Below are positions 32,591-42,023 of a stretch of DNA of 64,000 nucleotides, in pieces. Each line of letters starts with the position of its first letter. The stretch's first letter is position 1. The stretch is from Lolium rigidum (taxonomy: Eukaryota > Streptophyta > Magnoliopsida > Poales > Poaceae), in the NCBI RefSeq assembly GCF_022539505.1, contig NC_061512.1, positions 151,945,962 through 152,009,961 of the forward strand, given 5' to 3'. The position numbers and the translations under genes were made by a program. Below the pieces are notes generated by a model that was not told the origin of the DNA, made no database searches, and saw only the letters and a program-made list of their open reading frames with translations.

Positions 32591-33616
32591 ACGGCAGGAA
32601 GGACGAGGGTGTTGGTCGTGGTTCGGGGGCCGCGCTGTCGGTGCCCAGAACCTGATCGGAAGTCCCACCCTTCCGGCGCCGAGCTCTGGTGGTTTTTTCC
32701 GGCGGATCTGGTGCTGGGTTGGGTGCTGGAGGAGGTGCGGATTCCGGGAGAAATCCGTGGACGGCGGTGCCAGCCACGATAGTGGCGATGCCCGCGGGCG
32801 ATGTGTTCTTCCTGGAGCACCGCTGAGGTATCTTGCCCTCTCCCTTCCTGAAGGTGCCTCATTGGGTCAGTTGGGGTTGTGGGTTGGTGTTTTTTCTGGT
32901 GGTAGGCGTCTTGGCCGTGATCTGGGCGATGGTGGTATTGCTGAGCTCTAGGGTGTACCTCCTGCAATCCCTTTGGCTGCTCGTAGTTCGTTCTCTCCAC
33001 TCGCTCGGGTGCGAGGTTCTGGGATGATAGGAGCACGGTGCTTCTCCCTTGCAACCGATGCTCCGAGGCTCGGCTCTGTCACCACTTGTCTCCTTCATGG
33101 CACCTTCTCTTCAACGTCCTCGCCCTGCAGTTTCGTCTCTTCGTGACTAGTTCCGTGATCGGCGGCAAGGCTTCTCGGGGTGTGCCCGACGAAGCGAATG
33201 GGTGGGCTCTATTGCAGGCTCAGTTTGGCAGTTTGGTTCTTGGTCCCTTCTCTTCTCTGGTTGAGCGTGTCTCCATGGGCGGCGGTACGGTGCTCTTCGA
33301 GCCAGGGCGAGGGGCGAGGGATCCCTCTCCGGCCATGGAAGAGAATGGACAGGCGAGGACTCACCCTCTTGGTCTGGTCGTGAAATCTCCCAACCGATGC
33401 CGGTAATCCCACCCTAAGTTTCCCCTTCTCTGCTCCATGGTGCTTCATTCGCGTCGGAGGGCTTCACGGGCTTCAGCTAGTTTCCGGTTTACCTTCTGTT
33501 TGTTGGTGTTTGTGTGAGTTGTAAGTTGTTCTGCGGCATCATTGTACGCCCATGTGGCTTTATTAATTTAAAGTTGGGCACTTTGTGCCTTATGTTTAAA
33601 AAAGAGTAGAACCCGT

Positions 33617-33860
33617 TGGTGGGAAAAGGTTCTATCTGTTGGAGAAGTGTCATAGGATTGGCTGTCACGATCATGGAAGAAAATAAGAAAAAAGAGGAAA
33701 GAAATAAAGACAGGAAGCAGAAGGAAAAAAACAAGCGTTGAGCAGTTGAGGTTTGAAAATTCCACACCTTCGTTCGTGGAATCTGGCAAATGGCTTGCTC
33801 ATTGAAATGGAGGGAGTAGAACGGAGTACAGTCGTTACTTGTTGGTTTACTCTACTCGGT
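33617..33860. other. upstream region of paralogue 2
   Basis: Only about 240 bp separate the retroposon TSD from the conserved core promoter of the second gene. A purine-rich AAGAAAATAAGAAAAAAGAG stretch lies at 33680-33735. The block GTCGTTACTTGTTGGT at 33830-33845 is shared with the upstream region of paralogue 1. Confidence 0.45.
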
Positions 33861-33875
33861 ACGCGTTATTATCCA
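33861..33875 (+). promoter_or_regulatory. core promoter position of paralogue 2, TATA eroded
   Basis: The homologous position to the TATATATAT box of paralogue 1 reads ACGCGTTATTATCC here, so the run of TA repeats is lost. Flanking blocks (ACGCGTTAT; CCAGAAATTCTG; GTCGCCGGTTC; AGCTGCTCAAAC) remain in the same order. Confidence 0.5.
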
Positions 33876-33986
33876 GAAATTCTGCTGGTTTACTCATACC
33901 CGGTCGCCGGTTCAACCCTGCGTCTGACTTCTCAAAGTACTCGCTGCAATAGTTTGTAGCTGCTCAAACCATTTTCCCATCCAGCC

Positions 33987-34955
33987 ATGGTAACCGGTCA
34001 AAACAAGGCACCATCATTCTTCAACTTCCTAAAGGAGGGCCTCCTCCTGCCGATCGGAAATCCGAAGCTCTTCACATCGGTCTGCGCGCTCATCCTCGCC
34101 TCCACCACGCTGATTACCCTCGGCAACGACCTCGCCATCCATTCCATCCCCTCGTCGAGGAGATCAAGCTCCACATCAAGGCGCTCGAGCAATACCACCG
34201 AGTACGGCAGCCCGGACTACGCCAAGCTCCTGCAGGAGATCCAGAATAACACCAAGGAGCTCCTGCTGGTCGGCGATGGGTTCGTCCTGTTCGCCGTCAT
34301 GGTCCGCGCGGCCGTCCGGATCGTCGTCCTCTTTGCAGCCGTTTCGACGTACTCCAGCGATGGCGAGCAGCGCGCTACTACATTTGGCGCTCTCCTCGGC
34401 CAGGCTAAGGCGCAGATCAAGGGGCCCCTTCTCACGCTCGCCATCGTCTCCGTCCTGAAGAAGGTCTACGCCGTGCTCCTCCTGGCCATGATAGCTCTGG
34501 TCCACATTCTTGTGGTGAAGCGATACTTCGTGACTTTGCTTGTGGCCTCGCTGATGATCATCGCTGCCTCCGTCTACCTCGTGTACTTCTCTTTCCTCTG
34601 TTCTTTCAGCGTCGTCGTGGCGGTGGCCGAGTCCGGCTGCAAAGGCTTGGCCGCGTTAGCCAAGGCGTGGAGGCTGGCGAATGGGAAGAAGTGGCAGGTC
34701 GTGCTGTACCTCGCCGTGACCGGAGCACTGTCCGTCGCCGTATCGCTGGTGCACATGCTCGCCAGGACGTTCGCGGGTTATAGCGTGGCGCTTGGGTTGC
34801 TACTGGGATTTGTGTATGTGGCTCTGCTGGGGCTCGTGCAGCTGTTCTCCGTCTGTGCCATCACCGCGTTTTACTACGAGCGCAGGGAGAACATACACAG
34901 CCAGCTGGGGGCTACTGGATACGCCAAGCTATCAACGGAAGAAGCAAATGCTTGA
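33987..34955 (+). CDS. grass multi-pass membrane protein, paralogue 2 (function unknown)
   Basis: Intact 322-residue single-exon gene, homologous to 7605-8567 along its whole length. ATG in the same context (CAGCCATGG). It keeps the N-terminal SFFNFLKEG, about six hydrophobic segments, the loop STYSSDGEQRATTFGALLG, the KAWRLA.GKKWQ motif and the AFYYERRE end with the TEEANA terminus. Residues 55-67 are unlike paralogue 1 (Ser/Arg-rich PSSRRSSSTSRRS instead of a HDQIQLDVKAL-type stretch) because of two compensating indels in the DNA. The change lies in the loop after membrane span 1, so the protein may still fold. Probably expressed, but its upstream region has been cut short by TE insertion. 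Function unknown. Confidence 0.85.
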   Translation: MVTGQNKAPSFFNFLKEGLLLPIGNPKLFTSVCALILASTTLITLGNDLAIHSIPSSRRSSSTSRRSSNTTEYGSPDYAKLLQEIQNNTKELLLVGDGFVLFAVMVRAAVRIVVLFAAVSTYSSDGEQRATTFGALLGQAKAQIKGPLLTLAIVSVLKKVYAVLLLAMIALVHILVVKRYFVTLLVASLMIIAASVYLVYFSFLCSFSVVVAVAESGCKGLAALAKAWRLANGKKWQVVLYLAVTGALSVAVSLVHMLARTFAGYSVALGLLLGFVYVALLGLVQLFSVCAITAFYYERRENIHSQLGATGYAKLSTEEANA

Positions 34956-35104
34956 TTAGCTCGACTTGTTCTCGCACCGATTGCTTTACCATGTAAATTT
35001 GGACTTGTTATGGAATCCTGATACGTAGTATAATTTTACTCTTCTGAATATGCATACCACGACCAGATCGAACCAAGTATAGGGGATTTGGTCAATCTGG
35101 TGCC
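34956..35104 (+). other. 3' UTR and short spacer after paralogue 2
   Basis: Contains CATGTAAATTTGGACTTGTTATGG, partly shared with the 3' end of paralogue 1 (CATGTAAATTTCGGCTTGT). A plausible polyadenylation region. The hAT element begins 158 bp after the stop codon. Confidence 0.45.
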
Positions 35105-35112
35105 CTTCCTCC

Positions 35113-36376
35113 CAGGGCCGGCTTTATATTTTTAGAGGCCCTTGGGCGAAGTCAGAAAAAGGGCCTCTTAGTGCTAATATATATGTACGCAGATATATAA
35201 ACATATATGTGCTTACTTTCACTTGCAAAAACTTAGGAGTTGAAATAAAATGATTTTTAGTTCTATCGTCTATAAACATATATTTTATGTGTGCAAGTGA
35301 AAGTAAGCACGCATTTTTAGTTCAAGATGTCTATAAATGATTTTTAAGCACTCATACAATGTCATATTACCATAGAAGTAATAAAAAAAAGGATAGACAT
35401 TTGGTGCACATGGGCACCAGTGATCCCTATTTAAAAAAGTAATTAAAAATCACATTTCTAAGTTTCAGAAAAATTTGAAAATAAATTATGATGTAGCCAG
35501 TATTGTATTCCACAAAACGTGTAAATTTTCAGCTAGAAATAATTTGTAGTTTAGGCTACCCAAAAATAACAAATTTGTAGATCTGAGTATAGTGATTCAG
35601 ATCTTCAAAAAAAAAAAATCATATTTTGTCATTTTTGTGTAGCTCGGAAAACAAAATATTTGTATTTGAGATTTTGTATGTTAGTGGGATATATCATCAG
35701 CTCCTTTTAGAATTTTGCTACAGATTTTTTTTAACACATAAATCTAATTTTCGAATTTTTTAATACGGCGAGAGCACTGGTGCCCAAGATCCAAAATAAC
35801 TTTTCGTAAAAAAAAGTAGCCAAATGTAACAAGCATTCTCTACTAGTTTGATTAGCTTAAATAAAATCAAATTACAATGACTCCATTGACAATTATTCTT
35901 TAGTGCTGCATGAAAAAGCTTCGGCGTTATAACACATATATAATGGTTAAAGGAATTCACATGAAATTATAACCTTAAAGTAAAACACTAAGACTCTAAT
36001 TCAGCGGTTAAATGATGGATTAGATGAACGATTATATTAGGGTTTACTTTTGAACTTGCACACATGGCAGGGGCGACTAAGGGGTGGACACGCGAAGTAA
36101 TTTTGATCGCACGAAGGCCTTGCCAATTGATGGAGCACATCAGATGTGGGAGGCTGGGAGCAGCGCCGGTCGATGGAGCCCTGGAGGCGACCGAGCGAAG
36201 CGACGCGTACGAAGATATGCGATCGCGGTGGCCTTGTTTACTGATTGGCTACGCTACTTTTCTTCAGCCCATCGGCAATTAGAAGGCAAAGCAGGGATAT
36301 AGGGGAAGACTAAATACTGGGCCCCCTCTGGCCTGGGCCCTTGACGGTCGCCCGTGGTTGCCATGGGCCGGCCCTG
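35113..36376. mobile_element. non-autonomous hAT transposon, 1264 bp
   Basis: Terminal inverted repeats CAGGGCCGGC (35113-35122) and GCCGGCCCTG (36367-36376) are flanked by a perfect 8-bp TSD CTTCCTCC at 35105-35112 and 36377-36384. TIR sequence and TSD length identify the hAT superfamily. The interior has no transposase frame: the left two thirds are AT-rich and the right third (36060-36260) is GC-rich with only short frames. A smaller inverted-repeat element appears to be nested inside. It lies directly downstream of paralogue 2. Confidence 0.9.
35401..35790. mobile_element. possible nested TIR element inside the hAT element
   Basis: GGGCACCAGTG at 35412-35422 and its inverse CACTGGTGCCC at 35775-35785 frame an AT-rich ~370-bp segment without genes. 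The outward flanks remain weakly inverted (ATC after each repeat). TSDs were not resolved, so superfamily and exact ends are open. Confidence 0.45.
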
Positions 36377-36417
36377 CTTCCTCCGGTGGTTGGCGGCTCT
36401 TTAGTCTGGTGGTATTA

Positions 36418-36732
36418 GGGCATGTACAATGCACAGGCTCTTAGGCAGGCGCTTGGGTAACAAAAAGAAATCAATTACCGTGAAATATTGACATAAGAGT
36501 CTTGTACTCCAACGCGAGGTGCTAACTGGAGCCGCTAATTTCTCGTTTCCACGTGTGGATAGTGATGGCTCCTAGGCAAACCACTCCGTGCAATCAAAAA
36601 AAAATGGAGCGCTCGACGCCTAATAATATTGCAGCGACGCCAAGGAAAATCCTAGTATCAAACGAGAATTCAACGAAATGGCCGGGGATTTCATCCTAGC
36701 ACATGGCTTTAGTGCCTGCATTGTACATGCCC
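36418..36732. mobile_element. Harbinger/Tourist-type MITE, 315 bp
   Basis: Inverted termini GGGCATGTACAATGCA (36418-36433) and TGCATTGTACATGCCC (36717-36732) are perfect 16-bp complements, flanked by the 3-bp TSD TTA at 36415-36417 and 36733-36735. Size, TTA target and TIR start (GGG) fit PIF/Harbinger MITEs. No coding capacity. It sits 34 bp from the hAT target site. Confidence 0.9.
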
Positions 36733-36939
36733 TTATGGGGCACGGGTCATGGCTGTCGGGACGGGGGCCCTGGCAGAGTGGGCAGGCAACGTTGTTCAGG
36801 CGGTGTTCGTTGGTGCTTGCTGATTGCCTACTAATGTCTCGCTGGTGATGGGATCATGGCTGATGTACCATCCGACTCTCGCTGCCGCTTCGTCGTGTTC
36901 TTGGCGGTTTATATAAAAGTACATTAGGTTTAGTTTACT
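36733..36939. other. short intergenic stretch
   Basis: No reading frame or repeat recognised. It contains the left flank of the LINE fragment, whose 5' truncation point is not marked by a TSD I could find. Confidence 0.3.
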
Positions 36940-38328
36940 CTCTTAGGGATTTGGTCAAATTCAATATCAGTATGATGCACAAATGGTGGTGGGAATTGGA
37001 ACATGACTCTGGTCATTGGCAAGATTTTATGGGTTTGAAGTATCTCAAAGGTTATGGTGTTTATTATACCAAACACAGACCTAGATATTCACCCTTATGG
37101 ATAGACATGTTACAGGAAAAAAAAATCTATGTGGTAGAAGGATGTAGGTTGGAAATGGAGCTATGACCAGTTTCTGGGGTGATTCCTGGTGTAGCATAAG
37201 TCCTTTGAAAGATATGTTCCCTGATCTCTATAGTATTTACAAGAAACAGCTTGTGACCTGCTGCAGCTGCTACTATGGGTTGAGTGATTTCCTTCAGGAA
37301 GTGGTTAACACCTGATTTGAGTATACAAAGAGATGGATTACTGACTTTGCAGAATCAGATAACTTTGAACCAGGAAAAAAGATGCCCCCTTCTGAAAATG
37401 GACTAAAGGTGGCAAATTCTATGTTAAAGTCGGTGTATAAACATATTTGCAGCAATGAAATAGACAGATCCTTTCGCCATTTATGGAAGAGTAAAATTCC
37501 CTTAAAAATAAAGATTTGGTTCTGGTTGATCTGGCATAATGCCATTGCTACCAATGATAATTTGATCAGGTGCAAGTGGACTGGAAGTCCTCTCTGTCAG
37601 TTTTGTAGAGACCATGAATCTATGAGCCACTTGTTCTTTAGCTGTGTTGCAACCAAATTCGTCTGGAGCACCGTGGCAACTGCCATCGGTTCTCCTACGC
37701 GTCCTGGGAGTTTCTCCCAATTTTTCTGTTGGTTCCCCAAGTTTGTGTCTGCCTGCCGCAACACGCCGATTGCTGGCCTGGCATCAATTTCCTGGGCTAT
37801 TTGGAAGCTGCAAAATCGAGCCTGCTTCGAAAATAAGCTGATCAATTCCCCCTGTGAACTAATTAGTTATGTTGTCGTGTTTATGAAATACTCGGTGGGA
37901 CTTCATGAGGAGAAGGACGTTGTAGATATTCAAGCTGGAGCTGACAATCTCATGAGGCTTGCATCGATGGGAGGAGGTGTTGACCCTAGGAGCTCTGGCC
38001 CGAACCCTACTCTTCACCTGGAGGATAAAAATCCTGAGGAAGTCAAATACACTGGAGATATTGCCTGAAGGAACTTGCGGTGGATAAAAAAGATAGTGCT
38101 GTTGGGATCTTTTTCGTTGCTTCGGTCCTGTTGCCTGGGTGATCCTTTCGCGTTTCCTGTAATAAGACTTGTTTAGCTTTGATTGGGTTGTCGTTTGTTC
38201 GAGCACTAGCATTAGGGCGGCGCTTTTGCCTTTCTATTTTTATGTTTTTTGTAAGAACTACCAGAACATGGTTTCGTTATCTCTCTGATAATGAAATTCG
38301 ATCCCTCTGTTGGATCGCTTGAAAAAAA
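36940..38328 (+). mobile_element. LINE 3' part with reverse-transcriptase zinc-binding region, 5'-truncated
   Basis: Coding begins mid-ORF (DLVKFNISMMHKWWWELE, the region after the RT domain) and continues after frame changes near 37160 and 37310. The frame at 37382-38068 holds W-KSKIPLKIKIWFWLIWHNAI, CKWTGSPLCQFC and HLFFSC, the Cys/His pattern of the zf-RVT domain found at the C-terminus of plant LINE ORF2 proteins. A 3' UTR follows to a short A run at 38322-38328. The catalytic RT core and endonuclease are missing and there are several frameshifts, so it is dead. Plus strand. Confidence 0.85.
37382..38068 (+). pseudogene. LINE ORF2 C-terminal fragment (zf-RVT)
   Basis: 228-residue open frame. 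Residues 35-90 carry the RT-associated zinc-binding region: a W..K.P.K.K.WFWL motif, then CQFC and an HLFFSC group about 15 residues later. The remainder is the poorly conserved tail. It is the end of an ORF normally over 1000 residues long, so it is a remnant and not an independent gene. Confidence 0.8.
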
Positions 38329-38700
38329 TGGCTCGCCCCCATTCTTACTGTGTCAACTGTGGCGGAAGTCTTCAATAAACCGACTTTATATCTCGGATTT
38401 GGGAGGTGGTTGTTTTTGAATCATAAACATCTTTAGGAAAACATTAACATCAACTGATCATGTCTTAGAGCACCTAACACAGAGATTGAGACATTGACTT
38501 ACAAGTAATTGTAGAATTCCTTTTCCTCCTAGATGCAGGCTTGGTGAAGCCCATGTCGATGGAAGGTGGGGTGCTGGAGATGGCGGGCGATGGTGATGGT
38601 CTTCCCGTTGCTTCAGCACTCCCTTCTGGATCGGTCTGGGGTTGTTAGAGAATTCTGGGGGCTGGAAAAGGTACGTGAACCCCTCTGTAGATATCCAGGC
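38329..38700. other. intergenic or Copia LTR remainder
   Basis: No gene seen. The right part from about 38560 is GC-richer and probably belongs to the minus-strand Copia LTR (leader region after its TATA box). The outer LTR end could not be fixed. Confidence 0.35.
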
Positions 38701-39485
38701 CCCACCCTTTTATATGTGCCCCCGATTAGGGAGAATATGTTGGGTCAAAGCCAACGAACGTTGGTTCATGACTCCTCCCACTTATGTTATCCTTTTATTT
38801 ACCCGGTCAAAGCCGAGATCAACTAAGATTCTCCCCCTTGATCGTTATGCTCAACTACATTCGCTCGTCCTCTATACGAATAATATACCAACATAAGGTG
38901 TTGTAGTGGTCAAAGTAAATGCCAATGAACCTCAATACTTAAAGCACACCAACCTATATTGAAATGGAAAACATTTTACTTGTTAGGAGTGGCTCATATT
39001 AGTGGTCCATAACCTCGAGATCACAAAATCTCTATAGTAACCCATGCCGGCAGCTTTCTTAAACGGATCCATACAAAAAAAAACATATTTATATGCTTAA
39101 CATCAGTAGGTTGATCTTGGATTCTAGTTTTCACAATACAAAACATATTGTAAATGGTTTTGGCAATAGCAAGGACAAGTGCGTGTTCATAATGCAGTAA
39201 GTGGCTTTAAAATGTTTTCTACCACATTAATTTCGGGAAAACATTTTAACATACACCTGTCGATAGCCTCTTAACATGCCACATATCTAATTGCATCATT
39301 ATGATGCCATCACTGTCATTTTGGAGCTTTTCCACGATATAATTCCATATGCGAGGGTGAGGATGAGAGATGACGTGGAAACTTTATTATCCACACACCT
39401 CGCAAAACCAATATCTGAACAACCCACAAAGTCCAGGTTACTAGGCATATTACAAATGAGCATGTAAACTTTATTATCTTGCAAG
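38701..39485 (-). mobile_element. Copia retrotransposon remnant, 3' end, minus strand
   Basis: On the minus strand the frame at 39484-39299 reads YMLICNMPSNLDFVGCSDIGF and continues to GIISWKSSKMTVMAS, matching the Copia RNase H region (SDxDFAGC...STSG...ISWKSSKQT). Downstream on the minus strand follow ~450 bp of decayed sequence, a polypurine tract AAGGGGGAGAA (38839-38829) and LTR-like sequence with a TATAAAAGG box (38714-38706). The upstream part of the same coding region is found at 47934-48015, so the element was split by the solo LTR inserted at 39491. Confidence 0.75.
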
Positions 39486-40409
39486 TATCGTGATACGTCT
39501 CAAACGTATCTATAATTTCTTATGTTCCATGCTAGTTTTATGACAATACTCACATGTTTTATATACACTTTACATCATTTTGATGCATTTTCCGGTACTA
39601 ACCTATTAACAAGATGCCGAAGCGCCAGTTCTGTTTTCTGCTGTTTTTGGTTTCAGAAATCCTACACAGGAAATATTCTCGGAATTGGACGAAACAAAAG
39701 CCCACGGTCTTATTTTCCACGGAGCCTTCCAGAACACCAAAGAGGAGACGAAGAGGGGCCACGAGGCGGCCACCCCACATGGCGGCGCGGTGGGGCCCCT
39801 GGTCGCGCCGGCCTATGGGGTGGGCCCCTTGAGCGCCCCACCGACTCTGCCCCTTCGCCTATTTATTCCTTCCGTCGCGAAAACCCTAGTACTGAGAGCC
39901 ACGATACGAGAAAAGTTACTGAGACGCCGCCGCCGTCAACCCCATCTCGGGGGTTCTGAAGATCGCCTCCGGCACCCTGCCGGAGAGGGGAATCATCACC
40001 GGAGGGCTCTACATCACCATGCCCGCCTGCGGACTGATGCGTGAGTAGTTCATCCTTGGACTATGGGTCCATAGCAGTAGCTAGATGGTTGTCTTCTCCT
40101 CTTGTGCTATCATGTTTAGATCTTGTGAGCTGCCTATCATGATCAAGATCATCTATTTGTAATGCTACATGTTGTGTTTGTTGGGATTCGATGAATATGG
40201 AATACTATGTCAAGTTGATTATCGATCTATCATATATGTGTTGTTTATGATCTTGCATGCTCTCCGTTGCTAGTAGAGGCTCTGGCCAAGTTGATACTTG
40301 TGACTCCAAGAGGGAGTATTTATGCTCGATAGTGGGTTCATGCCTCCATTGAATCTGGGACAGTGACAGAAAGTTCTAAGGTTGTGGATGTGATGTTGCC
40401 ACTAGGGAT

Positions 40410-42007
40410 TGATGCGCGTAGATGACACGTCCGTTGGGAACCCCAAGAGGAAGGTGCGATGCGCACAGTAGCAAGTTTTCCCTCAGTAAGAAACCAAGGT
40501 TATCGAACCAGTAGGAGCCAAGAAGCACGTTGAAGGTTGTTGGTGGCGGAGTGTAGTGCGGCGCAACACCAGGGATTCCGGCGCCAACATGGAACCTGCA
40601 CAACACAATCACAGAACTTTGCCCAACGTAACAGTGAGGTTGTCAATCTCACCGGCTTGCGGTAAACAAAGTATTAGATGTAGAGTGTGGATGATGATGA
40701 TTGTTTGCGAAGAACAGTAAAGAACAATTGCAGTAGATTGTATTTCAGATGTAAAGAATAGGACCGGGGTCCACAGATCACTAGTGGTGTCTCTCCCATA
40801 AGATAGCGAGATGTTGGGTGAACAAATTACGGTTGGGCAATTGACAAATAAAGAAGGCATAACAATGCACATACATATATCATGATGAGTACTATGAGAT
40901 TTAATCGGGGCATTACGACAAAGTACATAGACCGCTATCCAGACATGCATCTATGCCTAAAAAGTCCACCTTCGAGGTTATCATCCGAACCCCCTCCGGT
41001 ATTAAGTTGTAAACAACGGACAATTGCATTAAGTATGGTGTGTAATGCAATCAACACAAATATCCTTAGACAAAGCATCGATGTTTTATCCCTAGTGGCA
41101 ACGACATATCCACAACCTTAGAACTTTACTCGTCACTGTCCCAGATTTAATGGAGGCATGAACCCACTATCGAACATAAATACTCCCTCTTGGAGTCACA
41201 AGTATCAACTTGGCCAGAGCCTCTACTAGCAACGGAGAGCATGCAAGAACATAAATAACATATATGATAGATTGATAATCAACTTGACATAGTATTCAAT
41301 ATTCATCGGATCCCAACAAACACAACATGAAGAATTACAAATAGATGATCTTGATCATGATAGGCAGCTCACAAGATCTAACATGATAGCACAATGAGGA
41401 GAAGACAACCATCTAGCTACTGCTATGGACCCATAGTCCAGGGGTGAACTACTCACACATCGATCCGGAGGCGATCATGGCGATGAAGAGACCTCCGGGA
41501 GATGATTCCCCTCTCCCGCAGGGTGCCGGAGGCGATCTCCTGAATCCCCCAGATGGGATTGGCGGCGGCGGCGTCTCTGGAAGGTTTTCCGTATCGTGGC
41601 TCTCGGTACTGGGGGTTTCGCGACGAAGGCTTTAAGTAGGCGGAAGGGCAGGTCAGGAGGCGTCACGAGGGGCCCACACAACAGGGCCGCGTGGCCAGGG
41701 GCCAGGCCGCGCCGCCCTTGTGTGTCACCACCTCGTGGCCCCACTTCGTCTCTCCCTCGGACTTCTGGAAGCTTCGTGCAAAAATAGGACCCTGGGCGTT
41801 GATTTCGTCAAATTCCGAGAATATTTCCTTACTAGGATTTCTGAAACCAAAAACAACAGAAAACAACAAGCGGCTCTTCGGCATCTCGTCAATAGGTTAG
41901 TGCCGGAAAATGCATAATAATGACATATAATGTGTATAAAACATGTGAGTATCATCATAAAAGTAGCATGGAACATAAGAAATTATAGATACGTTTGGGA
42001 CGTATCA
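40410..42007 (-). repeat. 3' LTR of element B
   Basis: 1598 bp. On the minus strand it opens TGATACGTCCCAAACGTATC and contains the block shared by A, C, D and the solo LTR (CACTAACCTATTGACGAGATG) and a GC-rich middle. Together with the adjoining forward half of the solo LTR (39491-40404) it forms a large inverted repeat. Confidence 0.9.
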
Positions 42008-42008
42008 A

Positions 42009-42023
42009 GCATCCCCAAGCTTA
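42009..42023 (-). other. polypurine tract of element B
   Basis: Minus strand TAAGCTTGGGGATGC directly before the 3' LTR. Same motif as in A. Internal copies occur at 43905-43919 and 43963-43977. Confidence 0.75.

Larger units (their letters stand above)
12411..33603 (+). mobile_element. non-LTR retroposon (LINE-like, no ORF) split by two LTR elements
   Basis: A perfect 13-bp direct repeat GAGTAGAACCCGT occurs at 12398-12410 and 33604-33616. Directly before the right copy is a short A tail (33598-33603), the hallmark of a retroposed element. The element's own parts are 12411-12740, 25630-25716 and 32591-33603, about 1.4 kb net, GC-rich at the 5' end with CCTCCAGGCGACCGG-like wording typical of plant LINE leaders, and ending GCCTTATGTTTAAAAAA. 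No reverse transcriptase frame is present, so it is a non-autonomous derivative or an internally deleted LINE. A 12- to 13-G run near 12681 lies in its leader. The LARD-like element and element A inserted into it later. Confidence 0.8.

Noticed and set aside
32244..33406. 235- and 122-residue frames around the element A/retroposon junction
   Set aside because: The first starts in the LTR and crosses the TSD into the retroposon, so it is a chimera by insertion.
36064..36302. 72-residue frames inside the hAT element as a transposase fragment
   Set aside because: No hAT dimerisation or DDE motif; two overlapping frames of equal length in GC-rich sequence.
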